This document shows, one piece after another, positions 41,496 through 49,461 of a stretch of 64,000 nt of DNA (positions within the stretch are counted from its first letter, which is position 1; the number at the start of each line of letters is the position of its first letter). The notes under the pieces are model-generated. The model saw nothing but the letters and a program-made list of their open reading frames with translations. It did not search any database and was not told the origin of the DNA. Source of the DNA: CBIHON01 sp966211965 (GTDB lineage: Bacteria > Pseudomonadota > Gammaproteobacteria > Burkholderiales > Burkholderiaceae_D); contig CBIHON010000026.1 of assembly GCA_966211965.1 (NCBI GenBank), forward strand, positions 1-64,000. The letters are read 5' to 3'. The position numbers and the translations under genes are program-made.

Positions 41496-44000
41496 CTACA
41501 TCGAGATCATGCCGCCACCCCAACCCGGGCTGCTGCCGGCGCCGGACGCACCGCCACCGCCGCCAAGTCCTCCCAGGCCACCTGCGAGGCTGCCCAAGCC
41601 GCCGAGACCGCCCTTGGCAGCCCCGAGCATGCCGGCCGCCTTGGCAGCGGCGCCAGCCAAGGCGCCGAGGCCGCCTAAGCCACCGGCGCCGCCTGGCGCA
41701 CCCGGCCCGGCTGCACCGCCAGCCCCGCCCCCGCCCGACGGCGGGGCGTCACCGCCCGCGGGGGCGTCGGGCGCTTCCGGCGCCAGCTTGGCGGCGCCGG
41801 TATTGATATTGACCAGTTTCGACTCGGCGCTGAGGGTGTTCTGGCCGATCAGGTTGACATCCAGCGCTTCCTGGAAGATGCCCGCTGGCGTCAGCACGAT
41901 CTTGCTGGAGCCGCAGGTCAACTCGATCATGTCGCTGGCGTCGACTTTAAAAACCTTGGCGGTCGTGCCGTAGGTGTCGCCCACCGACACCGATTTGGTC
42001 TTGCCGATTTGTTCGGATTGCTGCATCCCGACCAGAGTGTTCATCATCATGCCCACGTTGGTCAAAAATGCCATCCCCACATTTGTGGTTTTCAGCATTC
42101 CCACGAGCTGGGTGACCATCATGGCGATGGTTTCGGTCTGGCTCTGGCCAATGTGGATCGATTGGCTGGAGCCGATGTCGATATCTTCATTGCTGCCAAC
42201 TTTGAGACTGCGGTTGTCGGCGATTTTTATTGACTCGCTGGCCCCCACGTCCTCGTCGCGGTTTTGCCCAATGCTGATTTTTTCATTCTGGTCCACCCGC
42301 TCGGAACGATTGCTGTGGATCGTGATGTCTTCGTTCCCGTCCACCACCTCCGTACGCTTACCGTGCACCGTGATGGTCTCGTCCCGATCGACCGTTTCCG
42401 TCCTGTCGCGCTTGATGTGGTTGGTCTCGTCCCGATCGATCGTCTTGCGCCTGTCGTTGCCGACCCACTTGTCCTCGTCGTGCTCGACTTCCGTCAGTTG
42501 ATCCTTTTCCGCATGCAACCAGAGCTGCTCGGAGCCCTTCTTATCCTCAAAGCGGATCGCGTTGGCGTTGTCATAGCCGCCGCCTTTGGTCGAGCGCGTC
42601 AAGATGCCCGATTGCGTGGCGTTGCCCGGTAAGCCCCAAGGAGGCATGTTGTCACCGTTGTAGACGCGCCCGGTGATCAAGGGATGGTCGGGATTCCCGT
42701 TGATATAGCTGACAATGACGCTCTCCCCTATCCGAGGAATGCTCACGGCACCAAACGAATTCCCTGCATGAGTCGTCACCACCCTGACCCAGCATGAACT
42801 GTTCTGATCCTTCGGCCCTCGGCGGTCCCAAGGGTGGCTGATTTTCACGCGGCCGTGGGTATCAGTCCAGATTTCCTCACCGGGCGGCCCGGTGACAATC
42901 GCCACTTCCGAGGCATAGGCTTGCGGGTAAGGAGTGAGACGTTCCGGGCGATAGGGTTCGCTGCTGGGGCGGACAATGAAGCGTGTATTGTGCCGCACCT
43001 CTTGCGAGGCGGCGCCGGTCTCATAGCTGTTGTCGGCCCAGTCGTACCAGGCGGCTTCGGCCACGTATTCGCGGTTCTGGTCCTTTCGGGCGCATTCGGT
43101 AAGGTTGAAGCGGTAGCCGACCGCAAAGCCGCGCACATTGGTTTCGCCTTCGCAGCGTTCATGTGTCGATTGCAGCGATTCCATGGCGATGCGGCCGTAG
43201 TCCTGACCTTGGCCGGCGTTGCGGTAAATGCCGGGATAGCGGAAGACTTCATATTGACTCAGCTCATGCGGACGCGGATAAGGCTGGGTCACGTCGAGCA
43301 GGGTGCGCGGGCCTTTGAAATCGTACTCGTTGGTGACAAGCTTGCCGCTGTTGACGACTTGGCCGGCATGGATGGCGCTGACATGCTCCTCATCAGGTAT
43401 CGCGGCCATGTCTGGCGGGTAGTATCGAATCGTTGCGTGGGACGGCATCGTTGACAGCACGTTGACACTGTCGAACAAGACAAGGGTATGGCTGCCCATG
43501 CTATGCTCGAAGTAAAAGCCGATACCTTCTTTTTCCTGCAGGCGCATGCAGAAGTCGAGGTAGCTTTCGTTGTAGAGGACGGTGTAGTCGAGGCTGGGGT
43601 AGCGGCCGGTGGTCTTGTCCTTGATCGTGATGCCGAATTCGCTGTAGATCGACTTCACGATATCGAGGCCGCTCATGTTCTGATAAACGCGGAAATCATT
43701 GGTCAGCGAGAGAAACCACGCTTTCGGACGCAGCCGCAGTTCATACATGTGGTATCGGCCATGACGGCGCACCTGCTTGAACTCGCTGACGTTTGCATTC
43801 AGATAGCGCCGCGATTTATCTTGCAGTTCTATCTCGATGGTCACGTTTTTCCCAAGCAAGGCATTGAGCGGAATCGAGTCGTCGAGTGAGGCACAGACCA
43901 GGGTGCCGTCAAACATGCGGCTGAGTTCTTCATAGCCTCGGTACGAGTCAAATTTGAAGCTCTCGCCCAAGTCAGTATGGACGGTGTAAATGCGAGGCAT
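41496..44000 (-). CDS. vgrG: Type VI secretion spike protein VgrG
   Basis: An 834-residue VgrG. Residues 1-380 are the gp27-like base (PRIYTVHTDLGESFKFDSYR, SYLDFCMRLQEKEGIGFYFE), followed by the gp5 OB domain (VSIPRIGESVIVSYINGNPD, MPPWGLPGNATQSG). Then comes a long gp5C beta-helix with short repeats of the type D.NE.I.I..N (ETITVHGKRTEVVDGNEDIT), then a hinge ending KLVNINTGAAKLAP at about 735. The last 90 residues are almost only Gly, Ala, Pro, Leu and Ser, ending SPGWGGGMISM, an unusual flexible tail. It begins nine bases after the frameshifted upstream gene and precedes rhs2 by 71 bases. No structural T6SS genes are in the window. Confidence 0.95.
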   Translation of the reverse strand: MPRIYTVHTDLGESFKFDSYRGYEELSRMFDGTLVCASLDDSIPLNALLGKNVTIEIELQDKSRRYLNANVSEFKQVRRHGRYHMYELRLRPKAWFLSLTNDFRVYQNMSGLDIVKSIYSEFGITIKDKTTGRYPSLDYTVLYNESYLDFCMRLQEKEGIGFYFEHSMGSHTLVLFDSVNVLSTMPSHATIRYYPPDMAAIPDEEHVSAIHAGQVVNSGKLVTNEYDFKGPRTLLDVTQPYPRPHELSQYEVFRYPGIYRNAGQGQDYGRIAMESLQSTHERCEGETNVRGFAVGYRFNLTECARKDQNREYVAEAAWYDWADNSYETGAASQEVRHNTRFIVRPSSEPYRPERLTPYPQAYASEVAIVTGPPGEEIWTDTHGRVKISHPWDRRGPKDQNSSCWVRVVTTHAGNSFGAVSIPRIGESVIVSYINGNPDHPLITGRVYNGDNMPPWGLPGNATQSGILTRSTKGGGYDNANAIRFEDKKGSEQLWLHAEKDQLTEVEHDEDKWVGNDRRKTIDRDETNHIKRDRTETVDRDETITVHGKRTEVVDGNEDITIHSNRSERVDQNEKISIGQNRDEDVGASESIKIADNRSLKVGSNEDIDIGSSQSIHIGQSQTETIAMMVTQLVGMLKTTNVGMAFLTNVGMMMNTLVGMQQSEQIGKTKSVSVGDTYGTTAKVFKVDASDMIELTCGSSKIVLTPAGIFQEALDVNLIGQNTLSAESKLVNINTGAAKLAPEAPDAPAGGDAPPSGGGGAGGAAGPGAPGGAGGLGGLGALAGAAAKAAGMLGAAKGGLGGLGSLAGGLGGLGGGGGASGAGSSPGWGGGMISM

Positions 44001-44009
44001 GGAATTTCC

Positions 44010-45144
44010 TTATTGGGTATTTTGGGAAGAAGGAGCGTAGGCCGGTACGCCATTGTCTTGAAGGAGCACGGCGGATTTAGTGAAGGATTCTTTACTAATT
44101 TTGCTAGACGGCGGTGCGGATTTAGTGAAGAATTGTTCACTAATTTTATCGACCGGGGGTGCAGATTTCGTTTGCATTTCCGCATTCACCGCCGATGTCG
44201 AAGCACGCGCGGTCCGGTGCCTAGCGTTCCTGCGCCGGGTTGATGCGGACACCACTGCCGGACTCGGCGAACTGTCCGAGCGGGCGGGTACGATAGGCAC
44301 GTCCCGTTTGAGACTTTCCGCCTCAGGCGCTGCATGGCACTGTGCTGCATCGTTTTGGGGGGGAAGAACGCACTGGCGTCGAGGTTGCCTCTTCCGAACC
44401 GCTGCGGATGGCGCGCTGGAACGCGGCCAGAATTTTTTTTGCTTGAGATGCCCCTGGCGTATCCGAGCGGGCGATCTTTTCCAGCACTTGCAAGTTCCTA
44501 TCGCATAGCAATTGCGTCGCGTCGGTGTCGGCGGGATCGGATTCCCGGGATGGGCTTTTTGACGCTGTGGATGCATTAGACTGGCCGCTTGCTTTCGTAG
44601 GCGAGCTGCGCACCAGGCTTGCCGCCGCTTGCATCTGCTCGGACAAGTACAAGGCTTCGGTCTTTGCCTTGGCGACGCCATGCTCTTCGAGCACCCGCAG
44701 CGCCCTCTCGAATTCGCTTTCCTTCTCTTCTTTGTCGATCAGGTCGGCCGAGTAGATGCCCTGGCGTCCGATTGAACGGATATCGATATCCGCCCAGGCA
44801 AGGCCGAAACGTGGGGCGACATGCTCGAATACCTGTTCCCAGATGAACTTGCGGCTGGCAGTCACCCGCATGCCGGTGCGCGCTCGGTTGCGCGCTTTGC
44901 ATTCCTCGCCGATCTTTTTGTCCTCGCGATAGGCGGCATGCATGTCTTCCTCGATGAGCTGTTTAAGGGAGAGGTAGTCAGGGATCAGACACGCCTTTTC
45001 CTGGAGATTCTTCTTGTGCGCTTTCGAATCGGCATAGTTGGCTGCCGCCTTGCGCACTGTTGAGAGGATCTTGGTTTTATTGGTTTCAAACCGCATACCG
45101 ATCCCATCCTCTCGGGACTCGATGCCGACCGCTTGCCGTGCCAT
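44010..45144 (-). pseudogene. Unknown gene upstream of vgrG, interrupted by a frameshift at a C7 tract
   Basis: The minus-strand frame from 45144 (MARQAVGIESREDGIG; alternative start at residue 17, MRFETNK) is well-formed: charged, helical, with FIWEQVFEHVAPRFGLAWAD and YLSEQMQAAASLV. It stops at 44323 after a short odd tail. A C7 run (G7 on plus, 44357-44363) lies just before that tail. Reading it as C6 joins the frame to a second one that ends at 44010, nine bases before vgrG, with a repeat-rich end (KSAPPVDKISEQFF, TKSAPPSSKISKESF). The joined product would be about 377 residues. It may be a sequencing error, a decayed gene, or a slippage switch. Family unknown; the position suggests a VgrG-associated protein. 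Confidence 0.6.
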
Positions 45145-45215
45145 GTATTCCCCTCCCTGGGAATTGACTTTTTGTTGTTGCTTATCCGTATACTGCCAAT
45201 ACTGACAAGACGCCG

Positions 45216-45244
45216 ATCATGGCTGAGACGAGGGGAGTTGTCAA
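45216..45244 (-). promoter_or_regulatory. Candidate sigma-70 promoter for the vgrG/rhs cluster
   Basis: On the minus strand a perfect TTGACA (45244-45239) is followed after 17 bases by CATGAT (45221-45216; 4 of 6). Transcription would start near 45209, about 65 bases before the first ATG at 45144, which has GGGAGGGGAAT as its ribosome site. It would drive the frameshifted gene, vgrG, rhs and the immunity gene. Confidence 0.55.
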
Positions 45245-45278
45245 TATGCAAATTCAATCTCCCCTTCCCTCATCAGCC

Positions 45279-45378
45279 AGATTTAACCTTTCCTGCTGGA
45301 CAGGCTCAAAACAGTTATCTTTCCAGATTTAAGACGGGCGATAGGGCGTGCACGCATCCCAGCCGGATCGCACAAAAG
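45279..45378 (+). repeat. About 100-bp imperfect direct repeat, copy 1
   Basis: Shares ATTTAACCTTTCCT, CCAGATTT, GACGGGCG, AGGGCG and GCCGGATCGCACAAAA, in the same order and spacing, with copy 2 at 46132-46238. It sits about 30 bases beyond the stop of the response regulator gene. Confidence 0.6.
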
Positions 45379-45408
45379 TTTATTCATCGCAATGAATCTC
45401 CCCTCCCC

Positions 45409-45819
45409 TCACACCGCGAGCCCTCTTTGTATCAGGATGTGGTCGAGTGTTTCCTTCAGATGCGAGGCATTCAAGAATCGTTTGACGAGATAGCCATCGG
45501 CGCCGGCTTGTGTCGCCGCCGCCATGTCCACCGTTTCCGCCTCGGCCGTCACCACCAGCACGGGCAGATGCTGCCACTCGGCGCTGGCGCGAATCGTCCG
45601 CAGCAACGCCAGACCATCCATGCCAGGCATGTTCCAATCGGTGAGAACGAAATCGACGGGGGTAGCGGACGCCTCGGCGGATTGCATGTGCTGGATTGCC
45701 TGCTCGCCGTTTTCTGCCTGGGAAACCTTGGTGTAGCCCAATTTTTTCAGCAGGGCGGCGACGAGGATGCGAATGATCGGCAAATCATCGACCACAAGAA
45801 AATGAAAGTCAGCCGGCAT
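45409..45819 (-). CDS. Single-domain response regulator (CheY-like)
   Basis: A 136-residue receiver domain with no output domain. The acidic pair is in FLVVDDLPIIRIL, the phosphoacceptor Asp in FVLTDWNMPGMDG (D near residue 60), the Thr in VLVVTAEAE, and the conserved Lys in GYLVKRFLNA, where the usual Pro after Lys is Arg. The frame is open for 44 codons upstream, but the start at 45819 (MPADFHFLVVDD) gives the canonical N-terminus. It would act as a stand-alone phospho-signal such as a chemotaxis or relay protein. No partner kinase is adjacent. It lies between two copies of a 100-bp repeat, which suggests recent insertion or duplication. Confidence 0.88.
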   Translation of the reverse strand: MPADFHFLVVDDLPIIRILVAALLKKLGYTKVSQAENGEQAIQHMQSAEASATPVDFVLTDWNMPGMDGLALLRTIRASAEWQHLPVLVVTAEAETVDMAAATQAGADGYLVKRFLNASHLKETLDHILIQRGLAV

Positions 45820-46131
45820 GCGAGGTATTCCTGTTCGCCGCCATACGGCAAATTGAAGGGAGAGCGTTGCCACATCGACAATAATAAGTAATCCACCAGA
45901 AAAAAGTGGTTGACCCCAGCGGTTGGCTGAGAGCGGCCCAAATAATGACAATCAAGACAACATCTGGAGTCTAGCAAGATAAATATCTGCTCGTCAAATT
46001 TATTAAAACGCTAATACTTTCTATTAACATTTAATCGCTAGACGCCAGCGCCGCCGGCAGAATGATAAGGTCTTGGCAGAGCAAATTCCGCGTGGCGGAT
46101 CTTGCCTCACGCCATCTTGACTAGAATGGCA

Positions 46132-46238
46132 TATATTTAACCTTCCTCTCTATACGGACGCGAAACTCTCTCTTGCCAGATTTCACATTTGACGGGCGGG
46201 AGGGCGGGAAATCGCCTCTGGCCGGATCGCACAAAAAC
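46132..46238 (+). repeat. About 100-bp imperfect direct repeat, copy 2
   Basis: The second copy of the element at 45279-45378, about 850 bases away, just beyond the 3' end of the phage-like remnant. The two copies flank the response regulator gene. GCCGGATCGCACAAAA is the best-conserved block; the middle differs by short insertions. Confidence 0.6.
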
Positions 46239-46289
46239 AGTCGAAAAAATAGCCGGCAATACATGCCGGCTATTTTTTCGACTGTTTTT
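46233..46289 (-). terminator. 26-bp perfect inverted repeat, bidirectional intrinsic terminator
   Basis: The arm 46233-46258 (AAAAACAGTCG, A6, TAGCCGGCA) and 46264-46289 are exact complements with a 5-nt loop. A-rich before and T-rich after in both directions, with a GCCGGC core, it has the form of a two-way terminator. On the minus strand the arm overlaps the last codons and TAG of the phage-like remnant. Confidence 0.9.
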
Positions 46290-46616
46290 TTGCCGCCTTG
46301 GCTTGATGTTGCATGAACAGGTGATCGATCGCATCGACCGTCCGCACTTCATGCGACTCCAGATCGTGCTGGTAAAGCGTCGACCACGCCAACATTCCGG
46401 AATGCAAGAGCGGATTCGGTCCAAAGCCGTTGCTGGTGCGCTTGCGGTTGAGTTCGGAGAATATGCGCCAGCAGGTCGGTCGGGGCAAGAGACCGGCGCC
46501 AGCGCTTCAGGGAGGCTGCCGAGCTGGCACCCGAAGCTTTCGTAATGCTGGCGCAACGTACAGCCGTCGCCTTGATCTTCGCTGAGCGCAGATTCGTTCT
46601 CGGCGAAGGCCAGCAA
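46270..46616 (-). pseudogene. Frameshifted phage-like small gene
   Basis: The 3' frame (46270-46488) reads PRPTCWRIFSELNRKRTSNG, FGPNPLLHSGMLAWSTLYQ and VDAIDHLFMQHQAKAAKKQS, a pattern I associate with small phage tail proteins. Its only start is a TTG. Just upstream another frame reads LLAFAENESALSEDQGDGCT and LRQHYESFGCQLGSLPEALA, which also looks coding but continues into low-quality sequence beyond about 46490. A one-base shift near 46485-46495 would join them into one protein of about 115 residues. It is bounded upstream by a stop and lacks an ATG, so it is probably dead. It marks phage-derived material at the right border of the Rhs island. Confidence 0.5.
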
Positions 46617-46699
46617 CTCGTCAGTTAGCCCTTGGGAAAATTTGCCAGGTTGTTGCTGGCTTCAAATCAGCGGCAATTCGCGGACATGGCCCGCTCCTG

Positions 46700-47953
46700 C
46701 TATTCCCCGAATTTTCGAACGGCATCCAGCGCCAGGCCGGCGCCGATGCTGCCGAACAAATCCCCTTCCACTCGCCGCGCGTCGGGCAACAGGGCCGCTA
46801 TTTTTTCACGCAACAACTTCACCCCGCTCGAGCCGCCGGTAAAAAACACCGTGTCCACCGCATCGGCCGCAACACCCGCATCGCGCAGCAGACCCAGCAC
46901 CGTCGCCTCGATCTTCGTGACCAAATGAGCGATCGCGGCTTCGAATTCATCTCGCTGCAAAGTCAGGCTTTGTGCCGGCACCAGCCGCTCGAGCTGCAAT
47001 TGCGTCGACACTGCATCGGATAGTGCAATCTTGCCCTCTTCGACCTTCAAGGCCAGCCAATGCCCGGCGCGCTCCTCGATCAGCTTGAGCAGGCAATCAA
47101 GCTTGCCGCGTTCGCGCGCATCGCGATACACATCCTTCAACTGCAGCCAGACTTTTTGCGTGTAAGCCAGATTGATCGTGTGCCAGGTCGCCAGATTGAA
47201 GTAATAGCTCGACGGCACTTCGCTGTTGTTATTCATACGCGAGCCCAAGCCGAGCAAGGGCATCACGCTCGACAGGCTGAGGTATTTATCGAAATCGGTG
47301 CCGCCGATATGCACGCCGCCGGTGGCCAGGATATCGTCGCGCCGCTCGGCTTTTTTTGCGTGCTCGGGCGACAGGCGCACCAGTGAAAAGTCCGATGTGC
47401 CGCCGCCGATGTCGACGATCAGCACCAGCTCCTCGCGCGCAATGCCGGACTCATAATCGAAGGCGGCTGCAATCGGTTCATACTGGAAGGCAATGTCCTT
47501 GAAGCCGACCGCATGGGCGATATCGGCCAGGGTGTTTTGCGCAAGCTGGTCAGCACCGCTGCTGTCGTCCACGAAGAACACCGGACGCCCCAACACCGCG
47601 CTGGTAAATTCGCGGCCGGCCGCCAGTTCCGCACGGCGCTTGAGTTCGCCGATGAACTGCTCCAGCAAGGTACGGAAAGGCAACGCCCGCCCTGCCACTT
47701 CGGTCTGGCCGTCGATCAGGCTGCTGCCGAGCAGGCTTTTCAAGGAGCGCATCATCCGGCCTTCATATCCGGCCAGATAAGCCGCCAGCGCGGCCCGCCC
47801 AAAACTGACGATGTCGTCCTCGGCATTGAAAAACACCACCGAAGGCAAAGTGGGTTTGCCGTCTTCAAGCTGCAGCAAGGCGGGTTGCCCCGGCCTGCAC
47901 CAGCCTACCGTGGAATTGGACGTACCGAAGTCTATGCCGCACGCGTTTGCCAT
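46700..47953 (-). CDS. Hsp70-family protein (YegD-like)
   Basis: A 417-residue actin-fold ATPase. Phosphate-1 is GIDFGTSNSTVGW (6-18), the catalytic phosphate-2 region is LVLIVDIGGGTSDFSLVRLS (about 170-190), and adenosine contact is VFFTGGSSGVKLLREKIAAL (about 370-390). It lacks the DnaK substrate-binding beta domain and lid, as in YegD-type proteins, and has instead a helical insertion around 230-330. The client and cochaperones are unknown. It ends GSIGAGLALDAVRKFGE, and a 44-base remnant of this end is found at 28298-28341 across the accessory island. It is on the same strand as egtB but 182 bases away. Confidence 0.92.
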   Translation of the reverse strand: MANACGIDFGTSNSTVGWCRPGQPALLQLEDGKPTLPSVVFFNAEDDIVSFGRAALAAYLAGYEGRMMRSLKSLLGSSLIDGQTEVAGRALPFRTLLEQFIGELKRRAELAAGREFTSAVLGRPVFFVDDSSGADQLAQNTLADIAHAVGFKDIAFQYEPIAAAFDYESGIAREELVLIVDIGGGTSDFSLVRLSPEHAKKAERRDDILATGGVHIGGTDFDKYLSLSSVMPLLGLGSRMNNNSEVPSSYYFNLATWHTINLAYTQKVWLQLKDVYRDARERGKLDCLLKLIEERAGHWLALKVEEGKIALSDAVSTQLQLERLVPAQSLTLQRDEFEAAIAHLVTKIEATVLGLLRDAGVAADAVDTVFFTGGSSGVKLLREKIAALLPDARRVEGDLFGSIGAGLALDAVRKFGE

Positions 47954-48135
47954 GGGAATTCTTGGGATTCAAAAAAGTGGGTGATGATATGTCAAAGGCC
48001 GATGAATGTCTTCAAAACTTGAAGGTTTCTTGAGAAAGCGCTACCAGCGTGACGCCAATTTGGCTGAACCAGCAAAGTCCGGCTCCCATTCGGCAATGTC
48101 AACCTCTCACCATCAGTTTTTTCATCCAGTTGCGC

Positions 48136-49407
48136 TCAGGAGTTCGCCAGCCTGATACCGCTGAATTGCCAGCGCGCGCTTGCAGGAAAAAAATTGCGAT
48201 AGGTAAAGCGCGAATGTCCGAGCGGCGTGACACAGGACGAACCACGCAGAACGTACTGGTTGACCATGAACTTGCCGTTGTATTCGCCGATTGCGCCTCG
48301 CGGAGCAGCGTAGCCGGGATACGGCGCATAGCTGCTGGAAGTCCATTGCCAGCATGCGCCAAACAGTTGGGACAGACCGGTTCGGAATGCCGCGGCTTGC
48401 GGATGCAAGGTTTCGGTTGCGGCGGCCTCTTCCATGTCGGCAGCACGCGCCGCGTATTCCCACTCCGCCTCCGTCGGCAGGCGCGCCCCGACCCAGCGCG
48501 CATAGGCATCCGCTTCGAACAGCGACAAGTGCACCACCGGCCGCTGCGGGTCGAGCCGCTGCAAGCCCAGCAGCGTAAATTCGCGCCAACCGTCCTGCCC
48601 GTCTTGCGATGGCGCCTGCCAATACATCGGCTGCCGCAGCGCCTGGGCGCGGACCCAATCCCAGCCTTCCGACAACCAGAGCGCCGGATTGTCATACCCA
48701 CCCGCCTCGACAAAGGTGAGAAATTCGCCGTTGGTCACCAGCCGCGACGCCAGCGCAAAGCGCTCGACAAATTGCCGGTGCCGCGGCATCTCGTTGTCGT
48801 AGCAAAATGCGCTGCCAGCGTGGCCGATTTCAATCACGCCGGCATCGAAGCTCAGCCAGCTTGGCGGCGCGGCGTCGGCATCGGCATCGCCGGACAGGGG
48901 CGCATCGAGATAGGCGGGACAAAGCGGATTCATCGACAGCAGATGCTTGATGTCGGTCAGCATCAACTCCTGATGCTGCTGCTCGTGCTGCAAACCCAAC
49001 TCGATCAACTGCATCAACTCTGGGGCCGGCTCGCGCTGCACCAGCGCAGCCACGCGCGCATCGACGCTCTCCCGGTAAGCCCGGATTTCCGCCAGCGTTG
49101 GTCGCGTCACCAGCCCGCGCTGCGCACGCGGATGCTTTTCGCCGATGCCGTTGTAATAGGAATTGAACAAGACGCGAAACGCTGGATGATATGGATGAAA
49201 ATCCCGCTCCATCCGCTCCAGGATAAAGGTTTCGAAAAACCAGGTGGTATGCGCAAGATGCCATTTGACGGGACTCGCGTCGGGCATCGATTGCACACAG
49301 CAGTCCTCGTCTGACAAAAGTTTCGCGAGCTGCATGGAATGCCTGCGTACCATCTCATAGCGTGCTTGCAGAAAGGACGGTGCAGTGTGCCTGATTGGCG
49401 ATTGCAT
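48136..49407 (-). CDS. egtB: Ergothioneine biosynthesis sulfoxide synthase EgtB
   Basis: A 423-residue two-domain iron enzyme. The N-terminal DinB-like domain has H53 in WHLAHTTWFFETF and the HX3HXE motif HEQQHQE with H141, H145 and E147, the three iron ligands. The C-terminal FGE-sulfatase-like domain has LPTEAEWEYAARA, SSSYAPYPGY, NGKFMVNQYVLRGSS and TYRNFFPASARWQFSGIRLA, the last being the hercynine-side signature. It joins a thiol (gamma-glutamylcysteine or cysteine) to hercynine with oxygen, giving the sulfoxide intermediate of ergothioneine. It is the last of three minus-strand genes with a methyltransferase and egtD. A C-S lyase for the last step is not in the window. Confidence 0.93.
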   Translation of the reverse strand: MQSPIRHTAPSFLQARYEMVRRHSMQLAKLLSDEDCCVQSMPDASPVKWHLAHTTWFFETFILERMERDFHPYHPAFRVLFNSYYNGIGEKHPRAQRGLVTRPTLAEIRAYRESVDARVAALVQREPAPELMQLIELGLQHEQQHQELMLTDIKHLLSMNPLCPAYLDAPLSGDADADAAPPSWLSFDAGVIEIGHAGSAFCYDNEMPRHRQFVERFALASRLVTNGEFLTFVEAGGYDNPALWLSEGWDWVRAQALRQPMYWQAPSQDGQDGWREFTLLGLQRLDPQRPVVHLSLFEADAYARWVGARLPTEAEWEYAARAADMEEAAATETLHPQAAAFRTGLSQLFGACWQWTSSSYAPYPGYAAPRGAIGEYNGKFMVNQYVLRGSSCVTPLGHSRFTYRNFFPASARWQFSGIRLANS

Positions 49408-49461
49408 GCTTCACGCTCCTGACAAAACCTTGCCTCTCCACAGAGGCTTTTCAGTAAAGAC

